DNA of 64,000 nt from NCBI GenBank assembly GCA_020137815.1, contig CM035351.1:8077743-8141742 (forward strand), in the 5' to 3' direction. Positions 24,601 to 38,441 of this stretch are shown here, piece after piece; position 1 is the stretch's first letter, and every line of letters starts with the position of its first letter. This DNA is from Hormiphora californensis. Its lineage: Eukaryota; Ctenophora; Tentaculata; Cydippida; Pleurobrachiidae. The position numbers and the translations under genes are program-made. The notes below the pieces were generated by a model that saw only the letters and a program-made list of their open reading frames with translations, made no database searches and was not told where the DNA came from.

Positions 24601-27600
24601 CCAAAAGGGAAAAAAAGGGGAATTAAAGGTTGAGCTTTTTAGGAAAAAAGAAAACCAACTTTTTTTTTAAAAAGGGGGGGGGAAGAAAAGCAAGGAAAGA
24701 GGGGAGGCCGGGAATTGAGGGGGTGACGATGAAGAAGGTTTTTTTTTTTTTGGGAATTTCCCTGATAGGGGCGGAACGGGGAAAACCACAAAAGATTTTT
24801 TTGAGACCGGGGGGGGTTTGAGAACAACCCCCCGGGGAGGTAGTGGGCAACTCCCCCGGGGGAAAAATGCTAAAAAAATTTTACGGAACAAAATTATTCA
24901 TTAGACCCAAAAGCACGTTTGCCCTTTTCGTTTTTCTTCAATGAAACCCTGCCGCAAAGGGGTTTGGGGGGTTTTTGTTTTTAAAAAAACGAAAAATATT
25001 TAATTTTATTAAAAGGGGGGTTTTTTTTTCCCGGGCGTTCATTTTTTAATAGGGAAAAGTTTTTAAAAATTTATTTTTGGGCCTTTTTCCCCCAAATTAA
25101 ATCCCCCGGGGGAGGTTTGGAAAGGTAAAAAAATGTCCCCTAACCTTTTTAAGTTAAAAAAATTTTTTTTTGGAAAAATTTAAACCCCTATGCCTTTTTA
25201 AAATAAAAAGGGGGGGGGATGTTCGGCCCACCCGGGCAGGGAAAAAATTTTTGGGGCCCTCACAGGGATTTGGATTTTATTTTCCCTGAAGGGCCGAAAA
25301 CGGCAGGGACGTATTTTTTACCTTTTTCCGGAGGAGGGGAAAAAGGGAAAATTTTTTCCCTACTCTCCCCATCTAAAATTTTAAAAATTTGCCAATTTAT
25401 TTTGGGTCCACTTCATTTTTAAAGTTTTCGTTGCCACTTTCGTTTTTTTATTTTGATTTGATTTTTAGTTTCTTAATCTTTTTTTAAATATAGTACCTTG
25501 ACAAGTATTTTGTTTTGAAATCAAGTTAATTAGATTTTCCTTTTGGCGTTTTTTAGACGGGATCCCCCGGGTTTTGAGAACCCTTGCCCCAAGTTCCTTC
25601 ACCCCAAAGGGGTTTTAAAAATTTAGGGTATCCGGGTTAGAAAATGTTTTTCCCGAGAATTTCCAAGGGCACAGTGGAGTACCCTAAACCAGTAATGAGG
25701 AAAATAAGGTTTTGGGTTCCCGGGCTCCTTCAAAAAACCCAGGGCCCTTGGTTTTTGGGGGTTGGGTTGCATGACTTTCATGTATGTTGGGTTACCCCGG
25801 GGGGTTTAAAAGGGGGGTTTTTCTTGTTGGGAAAAGATTTGCAGTTTGTTAAAACCCAAAACCTGTATTTTAAGGAGGGCAGTGGGGAATTTAAAAGGAG
25901 AACGGGGGGGAAATTTTGGAGGTTCCCCTAAGGTTTGGGGGTTTTTGGGGACGATTCAGGGGGTTGGCTTTGGGAAAATTTTCCAAATTTAGGACGGAAA
26001 ATTAAGAATCCTAGGTTTTAAATTTGGGAAAACCCCTAACAAAGCAGAAAGGGGGAGGGGGTTTGATTCCACGTCCCCAAAAGCCGCCTTAAAAAAAAAC
26101 TGACGGGTTTCTTTAATTTTGCCCCCAACCCAGGGCCCGTTTTCTTTGGTTTCCCTTAAAAATCATTTGGGTTTCCCCCCCCCCCAAGGATTGTTGTTCG
26201 GGGGTGGGGTCCCTTAATAAACACTAATAGCCCCCAGGCCCATTGCTGGAAAGGGCAGGGGAAAGGGTGAAATCCCAAACTTCCAGGAATCAAGAGAAGT
26301 TGGGAGGCTTTTGTTGAGGAGACGGGCAAGGGTGGTAAAATTGACCCCCCAGGTTGCTCAAAAGGGGCGATTTGGAGTTTTCTGGGGGCCAAAGTTTTTT
26401 GAGGGTCGGGCAAGGAGTGAAAAAAAAAATAAATCAAAATCAGTGTTTGGGGGGAAAATGACAAAAGATTTCAACCACTAAACGGTGGGAAGTGGTTCTA
26501 GTTACCGGGATGTTCACTTGGGCCCAGAAAGTTTTTTATTGGATTGACAGTAGAGGGACTTTGAAGTTTTTTGGAATTTTGGGGATTATTTTAAAGGTTT
26601 CAAAAAAAAAACAAACTGCAAAAAACATTGGGGACAATTTGAGTTTTTATTAAAAACCCAAAGAGAAAAAAAATGGTTGTTTTGTTTGAAGTGACCCTTT
26701 AATGTTTTACCAGCTTTGTTTTTTTTTTAATGATCATGTTTAAAATTTTTTATCTTCCTTTTACCTTTTTTTTTGGGGTCAGTAGCTTTTGGCGAAGAGG
26801 GAAAAAAGAATTGGGGGATTTTAATCCGTGGGTATCATTGGGTTCAGGAGTGAAAGATGGTAATTGGGGGACTTGGGTCGCCAGGGAAAAAGGGATAAGA
26901 TATGAAAAGCAACACTTTTATTTTTCTGCGCGGTTTCGCGCGCGCTGCCCCCTTTCCCCCTAGAGTCGGTTAAAAGGGCAAAGGGTTTTTGTAAATTTTT
27001 GTTCTTTGTTCCATCATATAATTTGGAAATCTAATGATGACCTAACACCCCCTTAGATACCCCGGAGCCCCTGTAAACCCCCCCCAAAACCAAGCTTTCC
27101 TCCCTCCTTCTTAAACCATCCCTTTCCCCCCCCTAATAACCATCCCCCATGAACCATCCCTCTCCCCTGAAACCCCCTCTCGCCCAGTTATTTGTAACGT
27201 GCCCAAGTTTTGACATCAGATTTTCCACACGTGGACAGCATGTGTAGTTGAGGGGCGTACAAACATGAGAATCAAGGCTTTTTTTATATAACTAATGCAA
27301 GATTTTTCCCCTTATAAAAGAGGTCGATTGTGGTGGGGGAAAAGGGTTCAAACCCAAATTCATAAATAATAGACACCGTGCACAGGGTTATGACTTGGGT
27401 TGAAATGATTAAAAAAAACATTTTTGGAGGAGATAATTTGAGTGCATGCACCTCTACAAACGGGTTTTCATTCGTTAAAAAGGGTTACATGGTATTTTAC
27501 ATGTGGGGATATTATCCACCAGTCGTCACTGGTATACTTCCGTAATTGCCTAGTTGAACCCTCTCTCTCCGCTCCCCGGATGAGGGTTAGAAAAAAACTT

Positions 27601-30600
27601 TTCCAACGGGAATTTGGGCCTTTTTTTTTTTGAATATTTTAAGGGGAGAATGGGTCCAATAAAAACTAAAAAAAAAGGGGGGGAAAACTATTTGAATATT
27701 CGGTTTTTTAAACTTTAAAAACTTTTACTCTTTGTTTAGTTAGAACCCATCTGGCCTTTTCCGGTATGCCCCCTTCTCTCCACCCTGTTGGTGGGCTCCA
27801 GTGCTGTCTACTGCTCCCTACAGGGACCTGGCCCAATTTTGGGTTCCATCACCGGGAGCTTTTGGCGGGGAAAAAAAAAATCGGGCCCTTCTTTCACCCC
27901 GGTTTCCTTCTCCCCGGTGAACACCTAAATTTCCACTTTTTAAATTGTTTTTTTAAATAGTTTTCCAAACCGCCCCTATTTTTAATTTCGGCTGGCAAAA
28001 TTTGTTAAAGTGGGGGTGGGGGGGGGGGGGAACAAAAAAAGTTTCCAAAACAACCCCCTCCAGGCCGCTATGGTCTAAAATTTTGGGATCCCTTGACACC
28101 CAATTTTTCCCCTTTAGGTTCACCGGGCAGGTTTTGTACTGACGAATAACCATTTTCATCCCCTTTTTTTTGGTTTTGGTCCCTAAGGGGAAAAAATTCT
28201 AGTCACCCCTGGCCCCCACTCTTTTCGTTTATGGGTTCATTTGCTTTTTTCCCCTTTTCCCCCCCCCCCTTCGGGAATCTTTATGGTTGGTTGTTTTTTG
28301 AACCCCCCCCCCCCCTTTCGGGAATCATTATGGGTTGCTAGTTGTTTGGACCCCCTTTCAACTTCAAAAATGGCCACTCCCCGGGTTCTTCCATTTCTCC
28401 CCCCGACAAGAGGGAGTTCGGGAGAAAGTGGGGGCACAGCGGAGGGGGGGGTTTGTGGAAACTACGGGGGGAGGTAGGGGAAACCCGGGAGGTCCAGGAT
28501 AACCATGGTTAAAAGGGCCGGGCTGGACGTTTCTTAAACCCGGGTACTGGTATAAAAAGGGTTTTTTAATTGGACAAGGGTAAAAAACCAGAGGGGACAG
28601 GAGCCCCCCCCGTAAAAAGTAGCTGTGGCGTGTTAGTATCGTGTGACATCAGACACACATTTCTGTCTTACGGTTAAAAACATATTTTTAAAAAGGTCAG
28701 GAATAATTGGTCCTCCCTCTAGTTTGAACAAAATAGGAAAACAAATTGTGTTTTGTGTAGTAAAATCTTTCTTCACAGTGACGCTGACTTTAGAGAGGCG
28801 ATGAGGAAAAAGCATGCGGGGGAAGGAGAGAGGAGGGGAAAGGGGGGGAGGGGGGAACCCACCCCATCAGCCCCCCCACCAAAGGGCTACACCCCCTCCC
28901 TCTTGGGTTAGACAAAACTGGGAAGGGAGTTAGCATATCTTTTGTAAGGGGGGGGGTTTCCCAAAATCACGACTCCCCCCCCCCAAATTATTTTGGGGTG
29001 TGTCGGGGTTTCTTGGATAAACAATAAAAAATGTATGACCCAAAGTTTCCATTATATTTGAATTTTTTAGTTTGCAAATTGTTTTTTTAAAAAAAATAAT
29101 CACATTTTTAACCCTGCTGAGGAGCTTTTTTTTGGGGGAAATTAAAATTAAACCCCCATCTCCCTCAACCCGGATACTTTTAAGCATTACCACCCCCACA
29201 ACATGACATCAGCAGTGCTTAATTTTTCCAAAAATTTTGGGTTTCCCTAACATGTGAAGGAAAGACGAGGGCCCCTGGAAAAAAAAACCCAAAAAATCCG
29301 CTGCCGGAGCCAAAAAGGGTAAGGAAAATAAATTTATTTATTTTGGGGGTTTCCTTTTCCGCCTCTTTTCCTCAGTACGTTACATTTCCAGGGAGCAGCC
29401 AGAAGAAGAAGATAAAAGCCCGGGTGCGGGGAAGTGGGGGGGATGGCGTGACCCTAAAAGAAATCAACCCCACCCGACCGGGCAGGGGATAGAAGAATCC
29501 AAGGGGACGTGCGGCCAAAAAAAAAAAAAAGCGGGGTTTGAGAAAACCCCTTTCTGTTGCTTATCTCTCCCAAACGGGGGATTTTTTTACATATAATTTT
29601 ACATATTTAGCAAATTTTAAAAAACCCCCCCCCCCCCCCCGGGCCCCTCGTCAACTCTCTTTGTAGGCGGGGAAGATGCACCCTGGGGGCGAGAGCAAAA
29701 CTGTTTGGAACCAGGGGGAGGAGATTTTTCAAAACAGTTAAAAGAGGAAAATGCAATTAGCCTAAACCCCCCCCCTAAACCTCCCTAAAACCTAATGCAA
29801 AACCACTTAAATGTGAGTTGCCCGACAGTTGTTTACTGGTAGACCAGGGTTTAACTATGTTGCCATGGTTACTTAGACCAGAGTTTAACTATATGTTGCC
29901 AGGTTACGGGGGTCACACAAAAAAAAAGACACCACAGCAGCAGGGGGGTTCCCAAGTAGGGGGTGAAGGAGGAAGAGGAAAAGATGAGGTTTGTTCCCCC
30001 CCGTTTTTGGGTTTAAAAAAGAGCGTGATTGGAATATCCCCCGGGTGACGAATACCCTAACGGAAATCCCATTGAGTGAGTACGAGAAATTTTAACCAAA
30101 ATGTTGGAAAAATTTCCCGTTATTTTCTTTTTTTCGCTGTTCCCGGGCCCCAGCCCGGCCCCAAAATTCCCCTTCGGCCAATCTCTGCCACGCATTCTCG
30201 CCCCGTGAAAATGGGGTTTAGGCCAATCCCTTGACAGAAATTCCCTTTTTAATTTGAGACACTAATATGAGTGCAGTTGTCATTTTATTTTACATAATAT
30301 TTAGCAGGGCTATAATTTATGCAATATGCATAGCACAATAAAGAATTTAAGCACCTGCTGAGAGTCTCCTGTACCCACCAATAATACTCACTCTAAATTT
30401 TAAAAATATTCTAAAACTTTCCCCAATAGTTTGGGGGTAATTTTAGGATTGTCCCTACAAAAAAATCCCGCCTTAATCAGAGAGCTGTGAACCATCATCT
30501 TTCACACTACAAAAACCTTAAGTTTCGTCAAGAAAAATTTCCTTTTTTTCTCTTTTCTCTCTCTCTCTCTTTCTTTCTCCTTCCCCACAATTTTTGTATG

Positions 30601-33600
30601 CCAGTAGAAAGGGAATCTGTGCCATCTGGACAAGGTTCGTTGCCAGACAGGTGCAGAGAATACACGGTCAGGTACACCCCCCGTAAAGGGAGTGCACACT
30701 CAGTAGGATATGTTTGTAGGGGAAGGGTAGAGAGATAGCCAGTCTGCCGACAGGTTTGGTAAATGAAAACCTGGGGGGGGAGGATTAAAAAAGTATTTTT
30801 TCAACTGGTATTGTCTTGCTACCCTGTATCCCCCGGCCCGCACGGAAAAAAAAATTAAAAAAGGGCCTAACGACCCGCATTGGCCGAAGGCTGAGGCATC
30901 TTTATGAGAAAAATTTAACTTTTTCCCCCCCCTTCCCGTAACAGCAGATATTATAAAAGGGGCCCACCATAACAAGATCAGTACCTTCACACAAGTTGTG
31001 TAGACGGGGGGTCAGGGTTTCAGGTTTCTCCCCGGTGTCCCCAGAAAATGACTAGTAACAACACCACCGTGACAGAAGGGGGTTAGGAAGGGTCCATAAG
31101 GCCCAAGTGCCATTTTGGGGTTGCTTGGGTTACCATGCCCCAACAAGGTTTTTTTACCATTTTCCAGGGTGACTAAAGCAAAGTAAGGCATGTTTGAGGG
31201 GTAATAGGCCATCTGTCCTACCCGTCCAGAGAACCAGTGCTATCTGGTGCACCTCACCCCCGTAATGCCAGAATCCGGTGAACACACGACGTACCAGGAG
31301 ATCCATGTTGCAAACCAAACTCGGCTGGAAAACAGAAAACAAGTTCTTGGGGGGGAAAATTTCCCAAACACAGTGTGTGGTTTGAGGGGGGGGCCCCCAG
31401 GGGGGGAAAATTTGAATTTTTTGTGTAGTTTGGTGGTTTAAAATGTTCCTGGGGCAAAAAACCACAGAAGTTTGCGTAATTGTTCGTCACCCAAAATTGG
31501 GGAAGGATTTTTAAATTATAAAAGGGGGGATTATTTACAAAAAAACATTTTCCCCGTTAATTTTTCCCCCGATGTTTTTTTGGGAAAATAATTCCCCCCT
31601 TTTCTTTCCCATTTTAAGTTATCGGGTGATTGCATAACTGAAACTTTTGCGGGAAAAGCTTAGCCCCTCCGAAAATATTGAATTTTTCATACAGACAAAA
31701 ACCCCTTTATAAGGGTGGGTTTTTTAGGGCAAATCGAGATCCCCTGGTAAAAAAAATCGGGGGTTGGGGAGATTTTTTGTAGTAAACTCTCTTATGATTT
31801 ATAAAATATCCAGCTTAATCTGTCCACCCCCCACGAAGGAGAGGAATAAATCATTTCCCCTTCAAATACGAGAAAACTTCACACCACCCCCTTTAAAACT
31901 AAAAACATGTTTTAACTATACATACCCCATTTGTTCACTCCTCCCGACCCGGCCCCAAAACAGTTTCCCCAAAACCCTAAAAACTCGGCTTGAAAAGGGC
32001 TCCCCAGTCGGTCCATCATGAACATACCTCTACCCATATCTAAACTTTTTTATCCCCTCCCCTGTCAAAACTATTTTTCCCCCCCTTTGTTTCCCCCCCA
32101 TACCCCCTCGGGGAAGGGTACACTATACGTAAAGCGAGCATTGGAACTCCGGGAGAAAAACACGGAGTTCAAATAAAAGTTAAACAGCATGTTACGGTTG
32201 GATACCATACCAAAAAACGAACTTGGGGAAAACACATGAATTCCCGCTTCGCAAATTATTAAAAATTTTAAATGCCCGGGAATTTTTTTGGGGGTAAGGG
32301 GGGGTTTGTTTTTTATTAAATTTTTAAACGGAAAAAAGCGGGGGGGAGGGTTTTGGGGCCGTTTAAAAAACATTTTCTATTAAAAATTTGGGTTTCCTCA
32401 AATTGGGTGAAATTTTTCGAGAATATTAAAATTGAACGGAACCAGAAAAAACCAAAACTGTTTAATTGGTTTCCTGTTTTATTTAAAAACCCAGACATTT
32501 TCTGAACGGGTTTGTTAAATGGCCCCCAGTTAATTTTAAACACTATATATACTAACAGTTGCTTTGTAATACTACTATTATTACCGCCAGAAGAATAACC
32601 ACCCGTTCATTTCACTTCTGCATTGGCAAATAGTTAATCCAACTTTAAAAAACCCCTTTGTAAATCGGTTTTTTATTCCCCCCCAAAAAAAAATTTCAAA
32701 GAATGGAAAAGGGAAGGGGAAAATCAAAAACTCGGTGAGTAATTAAAAAAAAGGTAGGTGTCCCCTTGAAACCCTTTTATATACTAAATTTTGCAAAAAA
32801 AAAGGAAGGAGGGAATAAAGAAAGGGGAAGAGGGGGGGCCCCCGGGGCCCCCCCAAAAAAAAACCCCCCCTTTTTCTCCCTTTTTTTTTCCCCCCCCCCC
32901 CCTTTTTTCCCCCCTTTTTTTTCCCCCCCCCCCAAAAGGGGGAAAACAGTAATGAGGGACCCTTTTCTTGAAAGCTATCTCTATCAAAAAATCTTTTCTA
33001 TTTCTCATGCGTTAAAAGGGCCCAGTTAATACTTTTAAAAAATTTTAATGAAAGGCATTTTGTTTCAATTTTAAAAAATTTTCCCTAAATCGTTGAAAAT
33101 ATACCCGGATTGGCAGACCCGGAAAAATGGGAGAATTTTAAAAAATTTAAATTTCTTTTACAAAAAAGGGATTTTGGGAAAAAATTTTAAAAAATTTTTT
33201 TTTTCCCCAAATTTATTAAAAAAAAAAGAAAATTTGACCAAACCTTTTTAAAAATTCATTGGGGAAGGGGGATTTGGGTTAAAGGGTTTGGGCCCCGGGG
33301 GAAAAAACAATGGGAAATTGGGGGCAAAAGGGGCCCCCCCTTTTATGTTGGTAATTGGGGGCATTTTTTAGCAAAGGGCATTAGGGGAATTTTGGTTTTT
33401 GGGGGGGTAATTTTTCCTATTTTTGGGGTGAAATTTTTTTTGGGGCATTTTGGGGTTTTTTTCGGGGGTTTTTTAATTTTTTTGGGTTTTTCCAACCCTG
33501 GGCCCCCCTTTTAGTTTGACCTTTGGGTCCTGGAGGGTTTTTTTAAAAATTTTATTTAAACCCAATGGGCAATTCCATTTTTTCCCTTTTTAGTGAGTTT

Positions 33601-34081
33601 ATTCCCCCCCCCGGGGGGTTTTCATAGGGGCGCCGGGGTCTTTTGTTAAAAATCCAAGGGGGGGGCGGGGGGGGGGGCCCGGTTGAAAAAAGGGGGAAAA
33701 AAAATTTTATTGCGGATGGGGAAAACTTGGGTAAAGGGGAAATTTTTTTAAAGGGGGGGGTTTTTTTTTAATGGGGAAAGGGGTTTTTAAAAAGCCCAAA
33801 GGGGAAAAATTTGGGGGGGGGGGGGGTTTTAGGGGAAAAACCCAAAAGGGGGGTTTTATGGGGGCCGGGGCCCTTAAAGGTCCGAACGGGGAAAGAAGGC
33901 CCCGGTTATAGGGGTGGGCCCCCCCCCCGGTTTCTTTTTTTTGTAATTTTTACAAACCCCCGGGGTTAAAGTTAAACCCCGAAACCCCCTTATTAATGGA
34001 GAAAAATAGGTATAAACAGGGGGTTTTTTTTAAATTGAAAAGGTTTCAATTTTGCCCAAATGAATTTTCCTTTTTTTTCAA

Positions 34082-34114
<33 letters not shown>

Positions 34115-35850
34115 GTTTAGGATTTTAAAACCCCCCAAATTTTTTATTAAAAAACCCAATTCTAGGGTTTTTCCGGGGCCCCCTTTTAAAAAAAAGGGGT
34201 TTTTTTAAAGGGGGAAACCAACCCCTTTTATAAAATTTTTTTTCAAAATTTTTTAAAATTCACCAAGGGGCAAAATTATACTCGGAAAAAGATAACCGTT
34301 CTTAAAAAAGTTTTAAAAAACCCCAAAAGGTTTTTAATTTAAAACCTTTTTTTAATTTTAAAAAAAAAAAAAAAACCCCAAAAAATTTTTTAAAAAAAAC
34401 CAAAGGGGAAAAGAGGGTTTTTGCCAAAAAAAAAACCCCAAAAAAAAAAAGGGTTAAATCTTGAAGGGGGAAAAAAGTGAACCCAAAACCGGCCCAAAAC
34501 GAAGCCTAAAAAAAGAGGATTTGGGAGAAGGGAAAAACCTAGAGTCTTTTCGAGGAAATAAATTTTTAAAATTTAAAATAGAAAATTCTATAAAATTAAC
34601 TTTTAAAAAATAATAAAATTTTAAAAAAAAATTTTAAAAACTTTAAAAAAATTTTAAAAAAAAAAAAATTAAAAATTTTAAGGTATGAGAAACGATAACA
34701 GTTTTTGAATACCCAATTTAAATTTTTGTTTTGGGAAAAGGGGATTAAAAACCCTTTTAAACCTTAAATTTTATCAGGGGTTGGGAAAACTTCCCCCGTT
34801 CCGGTTTTATATTTTTCTATGGTAAATTTTAAACCAATTTTTTTTTTGGTTTTTTTTAGTCTGAAAAAAATAGGGATTTAAAAAAGATTGGAAATTTTTA
34901 AAATTTAAAGAAAAAAATCCCCCTTTTTAACAATTACATTTTTCCCCCTTTTTTGTACCCGGCCCCAAAAAATTTCCAAAGGACCCAAAAAATTTTTACC
35001 CTTTAGGGGATCTTATTTTTAACGATGGGGGGAAAACCGGGGGTGGGTAGAAAGAGCCAAAAATTTTGGGGTTTTGGGCCCCTAAAAACCCCCCTTTTAA
35101 AAAAAGTGGGTCACGATCTTACATTTTTTTAAGGTTTTGAAACCCATGGGGTAAATAACACTTTTAAATCACCCTTTTGGGGTTTGTTTAAACCGGGGGT
35201 CCCCGGGGTCAGGGGCTATTAAAAGGGTTGAACGACGGCCCGGGAAATGTTTTGAGAAATTGGCAAAAAGGGGTTTGCAGTTCCCTTGGTTTCGCCAAAT
35301 TGAAAGGGGAATTTTTTAACCCCGGTTGCCCGGGGTTTTTTGGGGGGTGAAAGGGGGGTTTTTTTTTTATTTTTCTTGGGTATCCTTTGGGAAAATAAAA
35401 AAAAAGTTATTTGTGTCCAAATTTCCGAAAAAAAACCCGTTTCAAAAATTTCAAAGGATTTTTTTACTTGGGGAAGGAAAAAAAAGTAAAAGCTTGCTAA
35501 TTTTTGTCTTTGTTAAAAAAATTTTTTTTCAAAGTTGATTTTTTAAAAAACCCCAAACCCCTTCCAAACCCCCTTTTTAAATTTTGAAAACTAAAAAAAA
35601 CAAAATTTGGCATAAAAATTCTTTATGATAAAAAACTATTTTTAACTAGGAAAGGGGGGTTTGAAATTTTTTTTTTCCCCCGGGAAAAATTTTAAGTCCT
35701 TTTAAAAACCCCAACTTCCCGAAACAAAACCCCCATTAAAAAATAATTTAAACTATTAAAATTTATCATTTTTTGTTCACCGTAACGGGGGAAATTTATT
35801 TTAAAAGATAAAATGGGTTTTAAAGAAACTTATGTTTAAATTCCCCCTTT
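21660..35850. other. Low-fidelity assembly block, not annotatable
   Basis: About 14 kb in which most of the sequence consists of homopolymer runs (poly A, T, G, C of 3-15 bases) in a texture absent from both flanks. The change is gradual at the left (about 21660-21780) and sharp at the right (about 35850, just before an intact GPCR exon). Islands of normal texture occur near 27000-27560, 27720-27850, 28620-28820, 29800-30060, 30230-30760, 31200-31340 and 32520-32640. The short ORFs here, full of FFF, GGG, PPP and KKK, should not be called genes. Confidence 0.85.
30597..30738 (+). other. Possible filamin-type repeat fragment
   Basis: In a cleaner island of the poor-quality block, a plus-strand frame reads EYTVRYTPRKGSAHSVGY. 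This resembles the core strand of filamin/ABP280 immunoglobulin-like repeats (YTVxYTP, then G, then an alternating hydrophobic strand ending near Tyr-Gly). The surroundings are too damaged to define an exon. It could be chance. Confidence 0.25.
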
Positions 35851-35950
35851 TTGTTAGCAATATTCCAAAATCCCAATCAGGTGCCATGTATACCATTAAC
35901 ACCTTCAATTGATCATCTTCCTATAGAGCTCGGTCTATATCCCTGAATAT

Positions 35951-37393
35951 CTAAACGGAATCAGAATCCTCATCCTCCGTGGGTTCCAACCGACTGTGCC
36001 GGCCACTGTTAACCGATGCTTTGTCCAAAACAGAGCGAGGAACACTCAGCAGGTCTGCTGTTTTCCCCGCCAAATTGCCCAAAGGGAGACTATGATACCG
36101 ACTGACCCCGGCGGCAGTTGCCCCGTTACCATTGACCGAGACCACAAAGCCCTGAACAGAGGGCCCAAAAATGGCGGATATCTCTGCGATATACTGTCTA
36201 GAACGGAAAATATAGATAAGGGGATTGACGGCACTGTTTAGATAGATCAACATTTCTGAAAGGGAGCGGAAGTAAAACATCGCTTCGGGTTCATCCCGCC
36301 CAGTTTTGAAGAACACCTGTACATACCGGGGGGTATAGCAAATGGTGAAGGCCAAGACTACAATTAGAGCGGTCCTCGAGGCTCGTTCGAGGGAGGCAGT
36401 GTTACCTAGGTTCTGCTGGCGGCCCTTTGCAGCCAGTTGGTGGAGTTTGATGATGTTTATTACGGAGGTGGATGCCAGGATTGCGTTGGAGATGAGAAAT
36501 GTGGGGAAGAATATGATATCAACGTAGATGAAGAGGGCTGGTGTGTTTAGAATGTCCCACATACAGTAGATAAACATGTTGTTGTAGACATACTTTGTCC
36601 CGTAGAAGAAGGGTATGAGGGTGGAAAAGAAACTCAAGGTCCAACTAATCACCTGAATTTTAGTGGCATTATTATGGTGTTGTCATCAGACATCATCGGG
36701 AGTTATTGTTTTAGGAACGAGATCAACTTTGAATTTCTACTCACTGTGACAATTATTGAGCGTTGGTAGGTGAGTATTGTCTTGTATTTTAGTGGAAACC
36801 GTAGCGCCAGAAATCGGTCGATGGCTATCGAGCACACCGCGAAGAATGATACCTGACCAAGAGGAGAATCTTTTAGAACCTTTAAAACTTCCCTCTATTA
36901 ACCACCCTCCCTGTTCATAACCCCCGCTGTGTAGGGAAACTTCCTGCTATATCTGTCAAACCCGAGAAACCTTTCTAAGTGTCAGCAACAATAATGTGGT
37001 TCCATGGAATAGAATCTATATTACTGTGCAATTTGACTGTATAACTTATTCTAGAGAATAAAAATCAATAAATAGGGTTTGATAGTTTGTAGAGATGGTA
37101 TCTCCTTCCGGCTTGGTCAACAGGGACAAAATGAAATTACGGTGTTTTATTAATTAATAAAACACCGTAATTTCATTTTGTCCCTGTTGACCAAGCCGGA
37201 AGGAGATACCATCTCTACAAACTTTTATCATGCGGCTCATAAACAATTATCCGATACTTATCCTGAATAGGGTTTGAATTATGCTTATTTTATGTATGCC
37301 AAAGATCTAAGGCTCGTCTTTGGAGCGACCGCCTCGTCTTCAGCCATACAGATGTCACTATATATAATGACACCTAGCTCTGAGAGAGAGCAA

Positions 37394-37472
<79 letters not shown>

Positions 37473-38377
37473 ATAGAGCTTGAGTAGGGTAGGGATCGCG
37501 AGACAGGCAGTCACTTGGAAGGGATCGCAATTGTTGTGAGAGACTAAAGAGGAGCACGCCACACCACTTTGATGACTTTTGTGGACAGTATAATTTATAC
37601 ACACACACATACAGACCAACACACAGACACATACACATACAGATTTGAAGCAATTGTCGTTAAGACATCATTTGTTTGGCCATGACATAATTTGTTCCAT
37701 CCTACCGATTGTAATCTTTACATTCGAAATTTGTAGTCGAAAACATCAAATATGTTACCTGTCTGACACAGTAGTACATAACGCCCACAATATTGCAGAG
37801 AATGCCACCAAATACCCCGGGTACCGGGTACTCTCGTTTGTTCAGGAGACATGCTACCACCACGGGTAATTGGAACGTGCTCAGGGTGAGGTCGCTTAGG
37901 GCCTGTGGGGGAAGAGGTTATTGTTTTGTTACAAGGCCTGTGGGGGAAGGTATGGTTTTGGAGTTTCAAGGCCTGTGGGGGAAAGGTATGGTTATGAAGT
38001 TATAGGGCCTGCAGGCTGCAGGGTTATGAGGTGATAGTGCCCGGCCTGTAGTATTATTCTACAACTATTATAGAGAAAGTTTGATGAGATAGAGATAGAG
38101 ATGATATAATATGTATAATGAGCTATGAAAAGTAACAGATGATGAATGGTAGAATTGTACTTCAGGCCCCTCACAGTACTCACAGCACTTATGACACCTC
38201 TTTAGAGGGGGCACCTCCCATGAAAATAGTGGTGTTCCCTACATCTCTGCAGTGTCTCAGCTCCTTACTCTTTCATCTTTTCTAGATCTCCGCTCTCTTT
38301 ATATCCCTCTCTCATCTTCTATTCCTTCGTCTCACATCATCCCGTGCTGACCGCATCTTCATTTTTCTCAATAAATG

Positions 38378-38441
<64 letters not shown>

